DNA of 64,000 nucleotides from Cryomorphaceae bacterium BACL29 MAG-121220-bin8. GTDB taxonomy: Bacteria > Bacteroidota > Bacteroidia > Flavobacteriales > Flavobacteriaceae. The notes under the pieces were generated by a model. The model made no database searches, was not told where the DNA came from, and saw only the letters and a program-made list of their open reading frames with translations. Made by a program: the position numbers and the translations under genes. This document shows positions 40,240 to 50,785 of the stretch, in pieces (the first letter of the stretch is position 1; every line of letters begins with the position of its first letter). The stretch covers positions 744,001-808,000 of the forward strand of contig CAJIYP010000003.1 of assembly GCA_905181705.1 (NCBI GenBank), in the 5' to 3' direction.

Positions 40240-43200
40240 TTGAACTCTAACTACGAAATTTATAGCGCTTCAGCAGGATCTGGTAAAACATTTACATTGA
40301 CCGCAAGTTATTTAGCAAAGTTTCTAGAGGGATCTAATCAAGAAACTTACAGAAAAATATTAGCGCTGACATTCACAAACAAAGCATCCGAAGAAATGAA
40401 AACCAGGATACTTTCTTCGTTAAAAGAATTTTCAATACTTAGTTCGACTAAAAACCCATCGGATATTTTCAAGGCTGTAAAAGACAGACTGAAAATATCC
40501 TATAAAGAAATACACATAAGGGCTAAAAAAAGACTAAATATTTTACTTCACAACTATTCTTTTTTTAACGTAACTACACTTGATAGTTTTAGTCATAACA
40601 TAATTAGATCTTTTGCTAAAGAGTTAAAAATAGTGTCAGATTTTAAATTGATTTTAGATTCTGAAGAGTTTATTAATGAGTCAATTGAGAGGTTGTTAAG
40701 CCAAGTTGGAGAAAACAAACAAATAACAAAAGCTTTAATAGATTTTGCAAACTCTAAAATAAGCGAAGGTAAGTCTTGGGACATTACATATGACCTAAAA
40801 GAGCTTTCTTCTTTGCTAGCCAACGAAAACCACTATAATAAAATAAAAGAACTAGAAGACATAAGTATGACAGAGTTTCTTTTGGTAAAAGAAAATATTT
40901 TTATTTCATACAAAGAGCTTGAAATGAAAATTATAAATCAAGCTAAAATCTCAGAAGGATTAATAAAATCAAAAAATTCAAAAATAGTTTTCTCAAGAAA
41001 TTCTTATCCATCGTTTCTAAAAAAAATAAAAAATAAAGATTTTAAGAATATTAATTTAGAACCAATTTCAGGGCTATTTGAAAGAAACATATTAATTACC
41101 AAAACAAGCAGTAAAGGCATAGAGAAAGATTGTTTAGAGTTGTCTGTTGACCTTTTAAAAATTTTTAAAAAAACGGAAAAGGATTTAAACAACAGAAACT
41201 TGTTAAAAGCCTTTTATGACACTATTATCCCAGTTTCCGTTTTGAATCAAATAAAAAAAATCTTACAAAAAATACAAAAAGAGAAAGGGGAGCTTTTAAT
41301 TAGTGAATTTAATAAAATAATAAAAGAAGAAATAAAAGATCAGCCAGCGCCTTATATTTTTGAAAAAACTGGGAACAGAATTAAGCATTATTTGATAGAT
41401 GAGTTTCAAGACACCTCTATGCTACAATGGTCGAACTTAACTCCACTTATATCTCATTCTATTGAATCAAGAGAAAACGAAAACGACATAGGCTCTTTGA
41501 TGTTGGTGGGTGATCCAAAACAATCTTTATATCGTTGGAGAGGAGCTAACCCAGACAAGTTTATATCTCTTTTGAACAGTGAGAATCCTTTTACCGTGAA
41601 TAAGAAAAACAGAGTTTTGACCAAAAACTATAGAAGTAAGGATAATATTGTTCTATTTAACAATAGTTTTTTTGAACACTATTCTAGGTCTTTTGTTTAT
41701 GATGAAAACAAAGAGATATATAAACTAGGGTCTTCCCAAGAACTAAAAGGGTCAGGTGGCGGGTATGTTTCGATAGAATTCATAGAGAAGCAAAAGGATA
41801 AAACTGTAAATGAACAATTTTTTCTTGAAAAAACATTAAATACTATTAAAGACTGCATCTCTCGAAACTTTTTGTATTCAGACCAATGTATTTTAGTGAG
41901 AAACAAGTATCAACAAAGAACCATAGCGGATTTTTTAATTCAAAATAGTATTCCTGTTATTTCTGCAGAAGCATTATTAATCAAGAATTCTTCAAAAGTA
42001 AGCTTACTAGTAGAGCTTATTCGCTTGAGGACAGAGCCAGAAAATCTAAGCTCAAGGAGGATTGTGATTAATTATCTAATTCAACAGAAACCTCAAAAGG
42101 ATATCTATAATTTTTACGAAGAACTTTTAAGTCAAAAAATCGAAGATTTTTTTCTCAACATATCGGACTTTAGATTTAAAGACTTTACATCCATACCAGT
42201 TTATGATGCGGTCGCTAAGATTCAACGAAAATTAGGATTTGATTTTGGGGAAGATTCGCATATTCAGTTTTTTTTAGATGAACTTTTCGACTTTTTCTCT
42301 ACAAGTAACAAAAATGAAATTCAGTTTTTAGATTTCTGGGAAAAAAACAAAGAGAAGTTAAATGTAGTGACAGGGGGTGAGCTTGACGCTGTTCAAATTT
42401 TAACAATTCATAAAGCTAAAGGGCTAGAGTTTCCTGTGGTTATTTATCCATTCGCAGACTCATCATCACAGAGCTCAAATAGTCAAAGGCTTTGGTTTCC
42501 CTACAACAGTGAAGAAACCTCTCTAAGTCTTTTGATTCCTTACGGAAAAACAATTGAAAACGCAGGGGAAACAGGGCATTATTTGTATAATAAAAGAAAA
42601 AAAGAAGAAGAGCTTGATAACGCGAATGTTTTATATGTAGCTCTTACTAGAGCAATAAACGAAATACACATAATTGCTACCCTTCCAAAAAAAGCCTCGG
42701 TCAACTCTCATAACGAAGCCTTAAGGTCTTTCTTAGAGGAATCAAGCAAATGGGAAAAAGACAAGTTAAATTATAATTGGGGTGAAAAAATAGAAAAATA
42801 TTCCACAAAGCCTAAAGCTCAACAAGAAGACATCTTCAAAGTAAACACGAGAAAAACTACTTTCATCCCCAATTTAAATAGTTTTTATGAAAACGAGCAA
42901 ATAAGGGTGGGAAATTTATTTCACCGGTTAATGTCTAGAGTTCAATACGCCTATCAATTTGAGAGTGAGTTAAATTTGTTTAGAAATAAGATGAATGTAG
43001 ATAAAAGTAGTGTTGAAAAGGTTATAGAACTGGCAAAAAAAACCATAAATAATAAATCCATTAATAAGTATTTTTCAAAAAAATATGAGGTGATTTGTGA
43101 AAAAGAGATTTTCACAAAAGAAAAAAACATTATTATACCTGACAGAATAGTTGTTTGTGGCGACCAAAGCCACACAATAATTGAATATAAAACAGGAGAA

Positions 43201-43308
43201 AAGAAAAAGGAGCATGTCTTGCAAATTTTAAAATATGCCGATGTATTAAGAGGATATGGGCTTAAATGTAGAAAAAAGCATATTGGTTTATATTGCCCCG
43301 GTACTTGA
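40240..43308 (+). CDS. AddA-like UvrD-family helicase-nuclease
   Basis: The 1022-residue protein starts at TTG with YSASAGSGKTFTL (Walker A) and has EFQDTS after motif II, LVGDPKQSLYRWRGAN, LTIHKAKGLEFPVV and a C-terminal nuclease block ending IEYKTGEKKKEH. It would process double-strand breaks with the AddB-like partner at 44857-47482. The last residues look off-frame: removing one C from the C4 run at 43296-43299 gives a longer hydrophobic tail (PVLEVIEL) ending at 43324. That correction is suggestive, not certain. Confidence 0.88.
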   Translation: MNSNYEIYSASAGSGKTFTLTASYLAKFLEGSNQETYRKILALTFTNKASEEMKTRILSSLKEFSILSSTKNPSDIFKAVKDRLKISYKEIHIRAKKRLNILLHNYSFFNVTTLDSFSHNIIRSFAKELKIVSDFKLILDSEEFINESIERLLSQVGENKQITKALIDFANSKISEGKSWDITYDLKELSSLLANENHYNKIKELEDISMTEFLLVKENIFISYKELEMKIINQAKISEGLIKSKNSKIVFSRNSYPSFLKKIKNKDFKNINLEPISGLFERNILITKTSSKGIEKDCLELSVDLLKIFKKTEKDLNNRNLLKAFYDTIIPVSVLNQIKKILQKIQKEKGELLISEFNKIIKEEIKDQPAPYIFEKTGNRIKHYLIDEFQDTSMLQWSNLTPLISHSIESRENENDIGSLMLVGDPKQSLYRWRGANPDKFISLLNSENPFTVNKKNRVLTKNYRSKDNIVLFNNSFFEHYSRSFVYDENKEIYKLGSSQELKGSGGGYVSIEFIEKQKDKTVNEQFFLEKTLNTIKDCISRNFLYSDQCILVRNKYQQRTIADFLIQNSIPVISAEALLIKNSSKVSLLVELIRLRTEPENLSSRRIVINYLIQQKPQKDIYNFYEELLSQKIEDFFLNISDFRFKDFTSIPVYDAVAKIQRKLGFDFGEDSHIQFFLDELFDFFSTSNKNEIQFLDFWEKNKEKLNVVTGGELDAVQILTIHKAKGLEFPVVIYPFADSSSQSSNSQRLWFPYNSEETSLSLLIPYGKTIENAGETGHYLYNKRKKEEELDNANVLYVALTRAINEIHIIATLPKKASVNSHNEALRSFLEESSKWEKDKLNYNWGEKIEKYSTKPKAQQEDIFKVNTRKTTFIPNLNSFYENEQIRVGNLFHRLMSRVQYAYQFESELNLFRNKMNVDKSSVEKVIELAKKTINNKSINKYFSKKYEVICEKEIFTKEKNIIIPDRIVVCGDQSHTIIEYKTGEKKKEHVLQILKYADVLRGYGLKCRKKHIGLYCPGT

Positions 43309-43370
43309 GGTAATTGAGCTTTAATGTCAGAAAAGCTATTCATCAGGAGTCGTATATTCAGTAAATTCAT

Positions 43371-43378
43371 TAAGTTTG
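43371..43378 (+). promoter_or_regulatory. Candidate -7 box for the OmpA-family gene
   Basis: TAAGTTTG matches TAnnTTTG and lies 32 bases before the ATG at 43411, leaving a leader of about 25 bases. No TTG is seen at the -33 distance. Confidence 0.4.
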
Positions 43379-43410
43379 TAGTTAAGGAATTTTATAAAAA
43401 AAAAATTACA

Positions 43411-44790
43411 ATGAAAAAATTAGGAAAATTAGTTTTAGTTTTTACTGTACTATTTTATGTTAACTCTGCGCTAGCGCAAGATAAAAACAACCAATGGCAG
43501 GTTGGTTTTGGAACCAACGCTGTTGATTTTCACCCAGTTGGGACTGATACAGGAGATAATGCCACGGGCCACTGGTTTAGCGAATACTTTAATATTCAAG
43601 ATAATTGGAACACTCAAACAGCTATCAATAGCTTGAGTTTTTCAAAATATGCTAACGAAAAATTCAATTTTGGATTAAGAGGCTCTTTAAATCAAATTAC
43701 TAGACTTGGTGATGAAAGAAAAAGAATTAGCGCAAAAAGAATTGCTAGTTTAGACGTGTTTGTTGATTATAAATTAGGGGATGCATTTAAATTTTGTAAT
43801 CTCGAACCATTTCTTGAAGGAGGTACTGGATATACTTGGTTCGGAAATCAAAAATCTGTAACAATGAATGGAGGATTTGGACTTAATATGCCTCTTTCTG
43901 AGAAAGTATCCATCAAAGCTAATACTGCTTACAAGCATGCTTTTAATGACATGCAAAATTTACAAGCTCATTTTCAGCACTCTTTGGTTGTAGCGATTAA
44001 TTTTGGAGGAAAAGATACTGATAGAGATGGGATATATGATCAATACGATGATTGCCCATTAGAGCCAGGATTACCTGCTTTCAATGGATGTCCAGATAAT
44101 GATGGAGACGGAATAGTTAACAGTAAAGACACTTGTCCTGACACACCAGGATTAGTAGAGTTTGATGGCTGTCCTGATACTGACGGAGATGGAACTCAAG
44201 ATTCAAAAGATGCATGTGTTAATGAACCTGGTTCTATAGAAATGAATGGCTGTCCAGATTCAGATGGAGACGGAGTAGCTGACAACGTAGACTCTTGTGT
44301 AGATGTAGCGGGTCCTGTAGAAAATAACGGATGTCCATGGCCAGATTCAGACGGAGATACCGTTTTAGATAAAGATGATAAATGCCCAGAAGTTCCTGGA
44401 TTAGTTTCAAACAACGGATGCCCACAACCAACGAAAGAAGTTATGGACGCATTAAACGCTGTTGGCGCTAGAGTTCCTTTTATGTTGAACAAAGATACTT
44501 TTGGGAAAGAGATAAATACAGTACTAGATATAGTTTATGGAATCATGAACAAATACCCTACAACAACATTTGTTATTGAGGGACATACTGACACTACTGG
44601 ACCAAAAGCTTTTAATCAAAAGCTTTCAGAAGGAAGAGCAAATTCTGTTAGGAATTTCTTAGTTGAAAAAGGAATAGCCCCAGATAGACTTTCGGCCGTA
44701 GGTTATGGAGAAGACAAGCCTTCAAGTTCTAATAAAACAAGAAAAGGACGAGAAAGCAACAGGAGAGTTGAGTTCAAGGTTGTCGAATAG
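43411..44790 (+). CDS. OmpA family outer-membrane protein with thrombospondin type 3 repeats
   Basis: The 459-residue product starts at 43411 with a signal peptide ([17 protein letters not shown]); the frame before it is not conserved-looking. An outer-membrane barrel of ~170 residues is followed by five calcium-binding DxDGDGxxD repeats with CPxxPG Cys pairs (about residues 205-335) and a C-terminal OmpA domain ([35 protein letters not shown]) that binds peptidoglycan. It ends with a strong terminator at 44813-44850. Confidence 0.94.
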   Translation: MKKLGKLVLVFTVLFYVNSALAQDKNNQWQVGFGTNAVDFHPVGTDTGDNATGHWFSEYFNIQDNWNTQTAINSLSFSKYANEKFNFGLRGSLNQITRLGDERKRISAKRIASLDVFVDYKLGDAFKFCNLEPFLEGGTGYTWFGNQKSVTMNGGFGLNMPLSEKVSIKANTAYKHAFNDMQNLQAHFQHSLVVAINFGGKDTDRDGIYDQYDDCPLEPGLPAFNGCPDNDGDGIVNSKDTCPDTPGLVEFDGCPDTDGDGTQDSKDACVNEPGSIEMNGCPDSDGDGVADNVDSCVDVAGPVENNGCPWPDSDGDTVLDKDDKCPEVPGLVSNNGCPQPTKEVMDALNAVGARVPFMLNKDTFGKEINTVLDIVYGIMNKYPTTTFVIEGHTDTTGPKAFNQKLSEGRANSVRNFLVEKGIAPDRLSAVGYGEDKPSSSNKTRKGRESNRRVEFKVVE

Positions 44791-44812
44791 ATTAAAAAAC
44801 TTTTAATTATCT

Positions 44813-44850
44813 AAAAAGCGCCTAATTTAATTAGGCGCTTTTTTTATTTT
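44813..44850 (+). terminator. Strong Rho-independent terminator after ompA
   Basis: GCGCCTAA (44818-44825) pairs perfectly with TTAGGCGC (44831-44838) around a 5-base loop; flanking A5 and T5 extend the stem, followed by more T. It ends the ompA transcript, so the AddB-like gene needs its own promoter or readthrough. Confidence 0.93.
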
Positions 44851-44856
44851 AATTCA

Positions 44857-47482
44857 ATGGAATCTTTTTTAGATAAAGTAATAAATGATATTAACCTTAA
44901 AGAGAGTAAATCTAAGCTTAACCTGTTTTATTCTTCCAAACAAAAGATCTTCAGCATATTTTAAGCACAAAATATTAGATAAAATTGATAGGCCAACTTT
45001 CGCTCCTACAATACACAGTATAGACTCCTTTATTATTGAAATGTCTGGGCTTAGCGAGGCTAGCCTTTCGGAATTATTGTTAACCCTTTATGAAACTTAT
45101 ATAGATGTAAGCAAAAAAGAAACACAAACGGGATCTTACGAAGGTTTCATTTCATGGGCGCCAACATTTGTTAAAGATGTTAGCGAAATAGAGCAGAATT
45201 TATTAAGTATCAAAAGCATTCTTTACGAATTAATAGAAATTAATAAAATTAATGCCTGGTCGGAAAATAAATCAGATCAAAAGGAAAACCATTTGTATTG
45301 GGAGATTCTCCCCCAACTATATTCTCTTTTTAAAGACAGGCTACTAAAAGAGGAAAAAGGTACAAAGGGGATTTGCTATAGTGAAGCTAAAGAGAACCTT
45401 GAACTCTACAAGGAAGCTAACAATACGTTGCAACATATTTTTATTGGCTTAAATTCGTTGAGTCAATCAGAAGAACTAATAATTAAGGAGCTATTAGACT
45501 TTAATAATGGAGAAATTTACTGGGACATAGATAAAGAGTTTTTAAGAAATAAAAGCCACGGAGCAGCCTATTTTATAAAAAAATATAAAAACCAATGGCA
45601 AAGATTTAGTAAACACCCTTTCAAGTGGACTGGTCAAGATTATCTAAAAGAAAAAAACATACAAATAGTTGGGACTCCAAAGCTAATGGGTCAGGCTAAG
45701 GTAGTCGGAGAAATTTTATCTAAAATAAACCACAATAAACCAAATAATACTGTTGTTGTTTTGGGAGATGAATCCATGATTAATCCAGTTTTAAATTATT
45801 TACCAACTGGCTTAGATGATTTAAACATTACGGTTAAGCCCAAGTTTTATCATCTGGAAATTAAAAATTTAATTTCAGAAATTTTTGATATTCAATTAAG
45901 CCTCAATAATAATAGAGAACCTAAAATAAAACGATTAATGTCTTCTAGCCTTGTTAGATTAGGCTTCTTGGACACGGAAAGTCTAAAAACAATGGAAAAA
46001 CAAATCCTGTTTTCTGTTATTGAAAAATGGGATAACCCCAAAAAAGCCTTAAATATCTTAATTCAATTTTTTAAATTTATAATTTTAAAAACAAAAAACA
46101 ACTCGAACGAATTTCTTCAAATTATATCTACCAACGAAGCGCTTGAAAAATCTAAAAGACTACTGGAAACATATTCTTTTATTAAAGACATAAGAACTCT
46201 TAAAAGTATAATTACATCACAACTAGACGAATCTATATCTAGCTTCAAGTCGAATTTATCAGCAAGTGTTCAAATTATGGGGCTTCTTGAGTCTAGAGCT
46301 ATTGATTTTGAAAACGTGATAATATGCTCTGTCAATGAAGGCTCCTTGCCTAAGGGCAAAACACATAGCTCATTAATTCCATTCGATTTAAGAAAAAAAC
46401 ATGGGCTTTTGACCTTCAGTGATTTAGACTCTATTTATACCTATCATTTTTACAGACTTCTCCAAAAAGCAAAAAACGTTTTTTTAATTTATAATAATTT
46501 TAATGAAGGAGTTTTAGGGGGTGAAAAAAGCAGGTTTATTTATCAAATTGAAATCGAAGATAAACACAAGATTTCTTCCAAAATATATAACCCAATTATT
46601 TATTCTGAAAAAAATGATTTGGAATTATTAAAATCCCCAGGATCACTGAAAAGATTAAAGGAGCTAGCTATAAAAGGGTTTTCTCCATCATCTCTAGAGG
46701 TTTACTTAAAAACCCCGGAAGAATTTTATTATAAAAACCTTTTACAGATTTATGAAGACCAAGAGATTGACCAGATAAACCCAAGAACAATTGGGCTTGT
46801 ATTCCATGATTCGCTAGAAGCTCTTTATAAGCCGATATTGAATAAAAAAATTCTAAAAAGCGACTTACTGTCGTTGTTGACAGAACTAGAAAATAAAGTT
46901 CAAGAGTCGTTTGTAAAAAACCATATTAAAGATTTTAAAAAAGGTAAAAGTTTGATTGCTTATGAGGTTGTTAAAAAAGCAATAAAAACTTTAATTAAAA
47001 ACGAAATATGCGATATAGAACAAGGTAATGAGATAGAAATTATTTTTTTAGAGAAAAGAATTGAATGTGAATTAAATATAAAACAATTAAAGCATCCTGT
47101 AAAATTAAAAGGAATTATTGATAGGGTAGATAAAAGAAACGGAGTGTTGAGGATAATAGATTATAAAACGGGGCTAATAAAACCCAATGAAGTCACGGTT
47201 AGAGAAATTTCTTCATGCCTTGAGCCTTCTCACCTAAAGGCTATGCAATTACTTTGTTATGCATATATGTATTTTAAAAACTACCCCAAAACAACCATCA
47301 TTGAATCTGGTCTTATTTCATTCAGAGATCTTAATAAAGGCTTCATGAAGTTTGGAATAAAGACATCGTCAAAAGGCTTAGATGATTCGATTAATTTAGT
47401 AAAAATAAATCAATTTGAAGAGGTGATTAAAGACGTAATATTAGAAATAATGAATTCAAAGATTCCATTTAAAAATACTTAG
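44857..47482 (+). CDS. AddB-like PD-(D/E)XK nuclease family protein, frameshifted near the start
   Basis: The main frame has FILPNKRSSAYFKHK near the start, a long inactivated helicase-like centre, and the nuclease motif GIIDRVDKRNGVLRIIDYKTG split over the active Asp and Lys. A better start is ATG 44857 in another frame (MESFLDKVINDINLKES...), as expected for the family. Removing one T from TTTT at 44926-44929 joins the two as LNLFILPNKRSS. The protein would then have about 874 residues. It pairs with the AddA-like protein for recombination repair. Confidence 0.82.
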
Positions 47483-47485
47483 ACT

Positions 47486-48028
47486 TTATTTGACACTATA
47501 TTCAATTTCAACTAACACCTCATTTCGCCTGTTAAATACTTTATAAGGACTGTTGTAAGATAGTGAAATAGGCTTTTTACTAACAACCGACAGGTTGTTT
47601 TCTTTTATTTTTTCTAAAAGAATTTTGTAGTTTAAATTAACCTTATCAACATTGGAATACCCCCCAAATCTAATGGCCGCATAATAACCAGGCTTTGAAC
47701 TGTATAACTCAATACTTTTGTCTTTTGGTAATGCGGCATTTTCCTCTGAATATTTTGAAGGTAATACAAATTCCATAGTGTTTTTACCATTCTCTTGGGT
47801 CATATAAACAGGAGCTGTCATGGCTATTTTTTCTTTTTTGTCATTGTTCCCACTTATATACTGAAAGAGTTTTGAGAAATTCCTATTGGAACTAACCTTG
47901 GCTTTCATTGATGGGGGGTAATAACGTATTTCAATATTTTCTATTGACTTTATAACGTCATATTTTTGGATTTCGGTTTCTTGTGAGAACATAAAGAATG
48001 GAAATAAAATGAGTAAATATTTATGCAT
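47486..48028 (-). CDS. SOUL family heme-binding protein
   Basis: The 180-residue protein has a signal peptide (MHKYLLILFPFFMFSQE) and the SOUL-domain opening YDVIKSIENIEIRYYPPSM, with KIAMTAPVYMTQ and FVLPSKYSEENA, both typical. SOUL proteins bind heme or other ligands; a physiological role in bacteria is unknown. Here it is exported. It converges with the AddB-like gene, 3 bases apart, and lies 6 bases after the propeller gene. Confidence 0.87.
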   Translation of the reverse strand: MHKYLLILFPFFMFSQETEIQKYDVIKSIENIEIRYYPPSMKAKVSSNRNFSKLFQYISGNNDKKEKIAMTAPVYMTQENGKNTMEFVLPSKYSEENAALPKDKSIELYSSKPGYYAAIRFGGYSNVDKVNLNYKILLEKIKENNLSVVSKKPISLSYNSPYKVFNRRNEVLVEIEYSVK

Positions 48029-48034
48029 AGTTGA

Positions 48035-49081
48035 TTATAAACGAGTTAATTTGTTAGGGTAAGTTTTACCAGAATTCCATTGAGGAACATACAAGTTCCA
48101 ATCACTATCCACACAAACATCATGAGGATTTTTAAAGCTTTTTTGGTCGTATTGAGGTTTGGCTAGCTCGTTATTAACGTAAGATGGTTTGCTGCCGCCA
48201 GGAAACGAAATCACTTTGTTGTCTTTATCTAGCACCGCCAACATTCCGTCATGTTCTCCCCAACTTTTGGTTACTATAACAGCAAACAAAAGATAATCAT
48301 CTTTAACAACAGGCCTGCAGATGTAACATCCAGGCATAGAAATAGTTTCTATCCACTTACCATCTAAACTAAACCTTTTAAATTCATTTTTATTTCTCGA
48401 TGTAATTAATAAAGTAGGATTAGCCTTTTCTCTATTGTCTAAAGTGATTCCATGACAACAGTCAAATAACTCATTGCCATTTCCATGCCCTCCAAAATGA
48501 CGAATATAATTTCCTTTGTAGTCATATTGAATGATAAAATCTAAGCCATAACCATCTGCGACATAAATATCTCCGTTGGGCGCGACAGCAGTTTCGGTTG
48601 GTTTAAACTGAACAGCGTTAGTATAGTCTGGGATTTCTTTAGGGAAGTTTAATTCGAAAATTTTCCTGCCATTTAAGGTCGTTTTACAAACCCTGTTCGA
48701 GTCAGGGTCTGTAATAAACAAAAAATCTTCCCCACCTTGATTTACAAGCGTAAGACCATGAGCACCATTGTAGTTTATACCCCAGTAGTCCAAAATATTT
48801 CCTGACCTGTCATAAATTAAAATATTGTTTTTGGGATGAGTGGTGGTAAGAATAATTCTGTTTTTAGAGTCAATAACCATTTCATGGCAATGATCTACTG
48901 GATAATTATTAGGGTTTTGAACTCCCCAAACTTTATCAAGGCTAAACTGAAAATCGCCATGACCAATCTTATTTTCTTTTGTTCTCAAGGAATTGAATCC
49001 AAAAGAAGGTTGAAGTGCAGAAAGTGCCACACCTAATGAGGTGTTTTTTATAAAACTTCTTCTGGAATTCTTTATAGACAT
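48035..49081 (-). CDS. Tat-exported NHL-repeat beta-propeller protein
   Basis: The 348-residue protein has a Tat signal (NSRRSFIKNTSLGVALSALQ), then NHL-type blades such as NGAHGLTLVNQGG, NGDIYVADGYG and HDVCVDSDWNLYVPQW. The fold resembles the lyase domain of peptidylglycine alpha-amidating enzymes, but catalytic residues cannot be verified by eye. Probably periplasmic. It is followed 6 bases later by the SOUL gene. Confidence 0.82.
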   Translation of the reverse strand: MSIKNSRRSFIKNTSLGVALSALQPSFGFNSLRTKENKIGHGDFQFSLDKVWGVQNPNNYPVDHCHEMVIDSKNRIILTTTHPKNNILIYDRSGNILDYWGINYNGAHGLTLVNQGGEDFLFITDPDSNRVCKTTLNGRKIFELNFPKEIPDYTNAVQFKPTETAVAPNGDIYVADGYGLDFIIQYDYKGNYIRHFGGHGNGNELFDCCHGITLDNREKANPTLLITSRNKNEFKRFSLDGKWIETISMPGCYICRPVVKDDYLLFAVIVTKSWGEHDGMLAVLDKDNKVISFPGGSKPSYVNNELAKPQYDQKSFKNPHDVCVDSDWNLYVPQWNSGKTYPNKLTRL

Positions 49082-49119
49082 TATTATAAATATATAGTTA
49101 TTTTAAAAAACAACCTGAC

Positions 49120-49740
49120 TTATATTACATAAAATAATACCAAAAAATAATGAGAAGCGCTTCCGCCCATAACAAATAGGTGCCAAATAGCATGGGAATA
49201 TTTCATTTTCTGTAGGCTGTAAAAGACAGTTCCAATAGTGTAAGATAGACCACTTAACACCAACAGCATAAGACCATTAAAACTTATAAGGTTTAATATG
49301 GATTCAAAATCTAAAGCTATAATCCAGCCCATGGCCAAATAAAGAATTAAAGATAGTTTTTCTAATTTTCCAGTGTAAAACACTTTAAAAATTGTCCCTA
49401 ATACTGCAATAATCATCACAGTACTAAAAATTTTTAACCCAGAGCCATCGTAAAGAGTGATTAAGCAAACTGGAGCATATGATCCGGCAATCAAATAAAA
49501 AATACTTATATGATCAAAAACCCTAAGCTTGTGTTTTAGCTTTAAATTAGTTGTGTAATGATATAATGTTGAGGATGTATAGACGCAAACCATCCCAAAC
49601 TCAAAAAAAAGAATACTTACAAAACTAAACTCTGTCAGGTTTTGATTGTAATATAACAGCACAGGTAAACCAATTAAACTAAAAATTAAACCGATAAAAT
49701 GAGTAACTGTGTTCCATAATTCTTCTTCTTTACTTTCCAT
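49120..49740 (-). CDS. Hemolysin III/PAQR-family membrane protein
   Basis: The 206-residue protein has seven hydrophobic segments and hallmarks ELWNTVTHFIG, SSTLYHYTTN, FDHISIFYLIAGSYAPV and HAIWHLFVMGGSASHY, with the conserved His/Asp/Ser set of the zinc-dependent CREST superfamily. The historic hemolysin name does not establish toxicity. It overlaps menE by 11 bases and so lies at the end of the menaquinone transcript, although its role there is unknown. Confidence 0.87.
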   Translation of the reverse strand: MESKEEELWNTVTHFIGLIFSLIGLPVLLYYNQNLTEFSFVSILFFEFGMVCVYTSSTLYHYTTNLKLKHKLRVFDHISIFYLIAGSYAPVCLITLYDGSGLKIFSTVMIIAVLGTIFKVFYTGKLEKLSLILYLAMGWIIALDFESILNLISFNGLMLLVLSGLSYTIGTVFYSLQKMKYSHAIWHLFVMGGSASHYFLVLFYVI

Positions 49741-50785
49741 TTTTAATTTTTTCTAAAATTTTAATTTTAATATCTTTTCGGTCAATTTTACCGTTTATTC
49801 TTTTAAAATTACTTAAACTAAAAACAGCCTTGGGCTTTTCATGCCTTTTTAATTTATTAAAATATTGTTGAAAATCCCTAGGCGGGTTATTTTCAAAAAT
49901 TAAAACAATTTTTTCTCCTAAATTTTTATCAGGCAAACCACAGATTACAAATGGCTGAGAATAGTACTTGTTTAGACTTCTTTCGATGCTTTCAGGACTA
50001 AACTTAATTCCCCCAGAATTTATTATTGCACTAGCCCTGCCGATCCACTTAAATTTAGTACTAGAAATCAGATCAACTTTATCTTTAGTTATAATTGGGG
50101 TTTTAGAGACAAAAGGAGCTGTTATTTTTAAATATTCATTTTTAACAGAAAAAGTAACTCCAGGAATAGCACTGAAAACCTCTTCCCCATTGCTTAAGTT
50201 TTTAATTGCAATATGAGAAAGGGTCTCTGTCATGCCAAATGTTTCGAATACTCCAGAGGTTTTATTTTCAACTACTCTCTTTAGGGAGTCCCCAACTGGG
50301 CTTCCACCAATGATTAAACATTTTATTTTTTTAACATGACTGACTACCCTGTCTAGTTGGTAGGGAGTCATGGCGGCAAAATCATATTCTTTTGAAAACT
50401 CATTTATTGGATTTCCACTGGGTTTTGATATGAATAAATTTAAACCTAGCACCATCGCTCTAACAACCATCATTTTACCTGCTATAAAATCTAACGGTAA
50501 GCAAAGTAACGCCCGGTCCCCTTCCTTAAGATTAAAGTATTTTCCTGTATTTTTAGCTGATAAAATCATTGAATATTTTAAAGCTGTGATTTTTTTTGGA
50601 TTCCCTGTAGAACCTGATGTTTGAAGGTTGATTTTAGGATTATCATTTAACCACTCTGTGAAAAATTTTAATAAGCATTTGTCAAATACTGGTGAATCTT
50701 CATTTTGCTTTAAAATCCCTAAACTTGAGAAAGGGACACTATTTATTTTAAAATTTGGATGAATTTTTTGATGGTGTTTAGTCAT
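49730..50785 (-). CDS. menE: o-Succinylbenzoate-CoA ligase (MenE)
   Basis: The 351-residue adenylating enzyme is short but has the AMP-binding core QTSGSTGNPKKI (about residues 55-66), FETFGMTETLSHIA, and the C-terminal GRASAIINSGGIKFSPESIE and INGKIDRK catalytic-Lys segment. It activates o-succinylbenzoate in menaquinone synthesis. Bacteroidota MenE proteins are often of this shortened length. It overlaps menC by 4 bases. Confidence 0.9.
   Translation of the reverse strand: MTKHHQKIHPNFKINSVPFSSLGILKQNEDSPVFDKCLLKFFTEWLNDNPKINLQTSGSTGNPKKITALKYSMILSAKNTGKYFNLKEGDRALLCLPLDFIAGKMMVVRAMVLGLNLFISKPSGNPINEFSKEYDFAAMTPYQLDRVVSHVKKIKCLIIGGSPVGDSLKRVVENKTSGVFETFGMTETLSHIAIKNLSNGEEVFSAIPGVTFSVKNEYLKITAPFVSKTPIITKDKVDLISSTKFKWIGRASAIINSGGIKFSPESIERSLNKYYSQPFVICGLPDKNLGEKIVLIFENNPPRDFQQYFNKLKRHEKPKAVFSLSNFKRINGKIDRKDIKIKILEKIKNGK

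Noticed and set aside
44034..44420. The DxDGDG-coding repeats of ompA as a DNA repeat element
   Set aside because: They are protein-level thrombospondin type 3 repeats, normal for this family, not a mobile or regulatory repeat.
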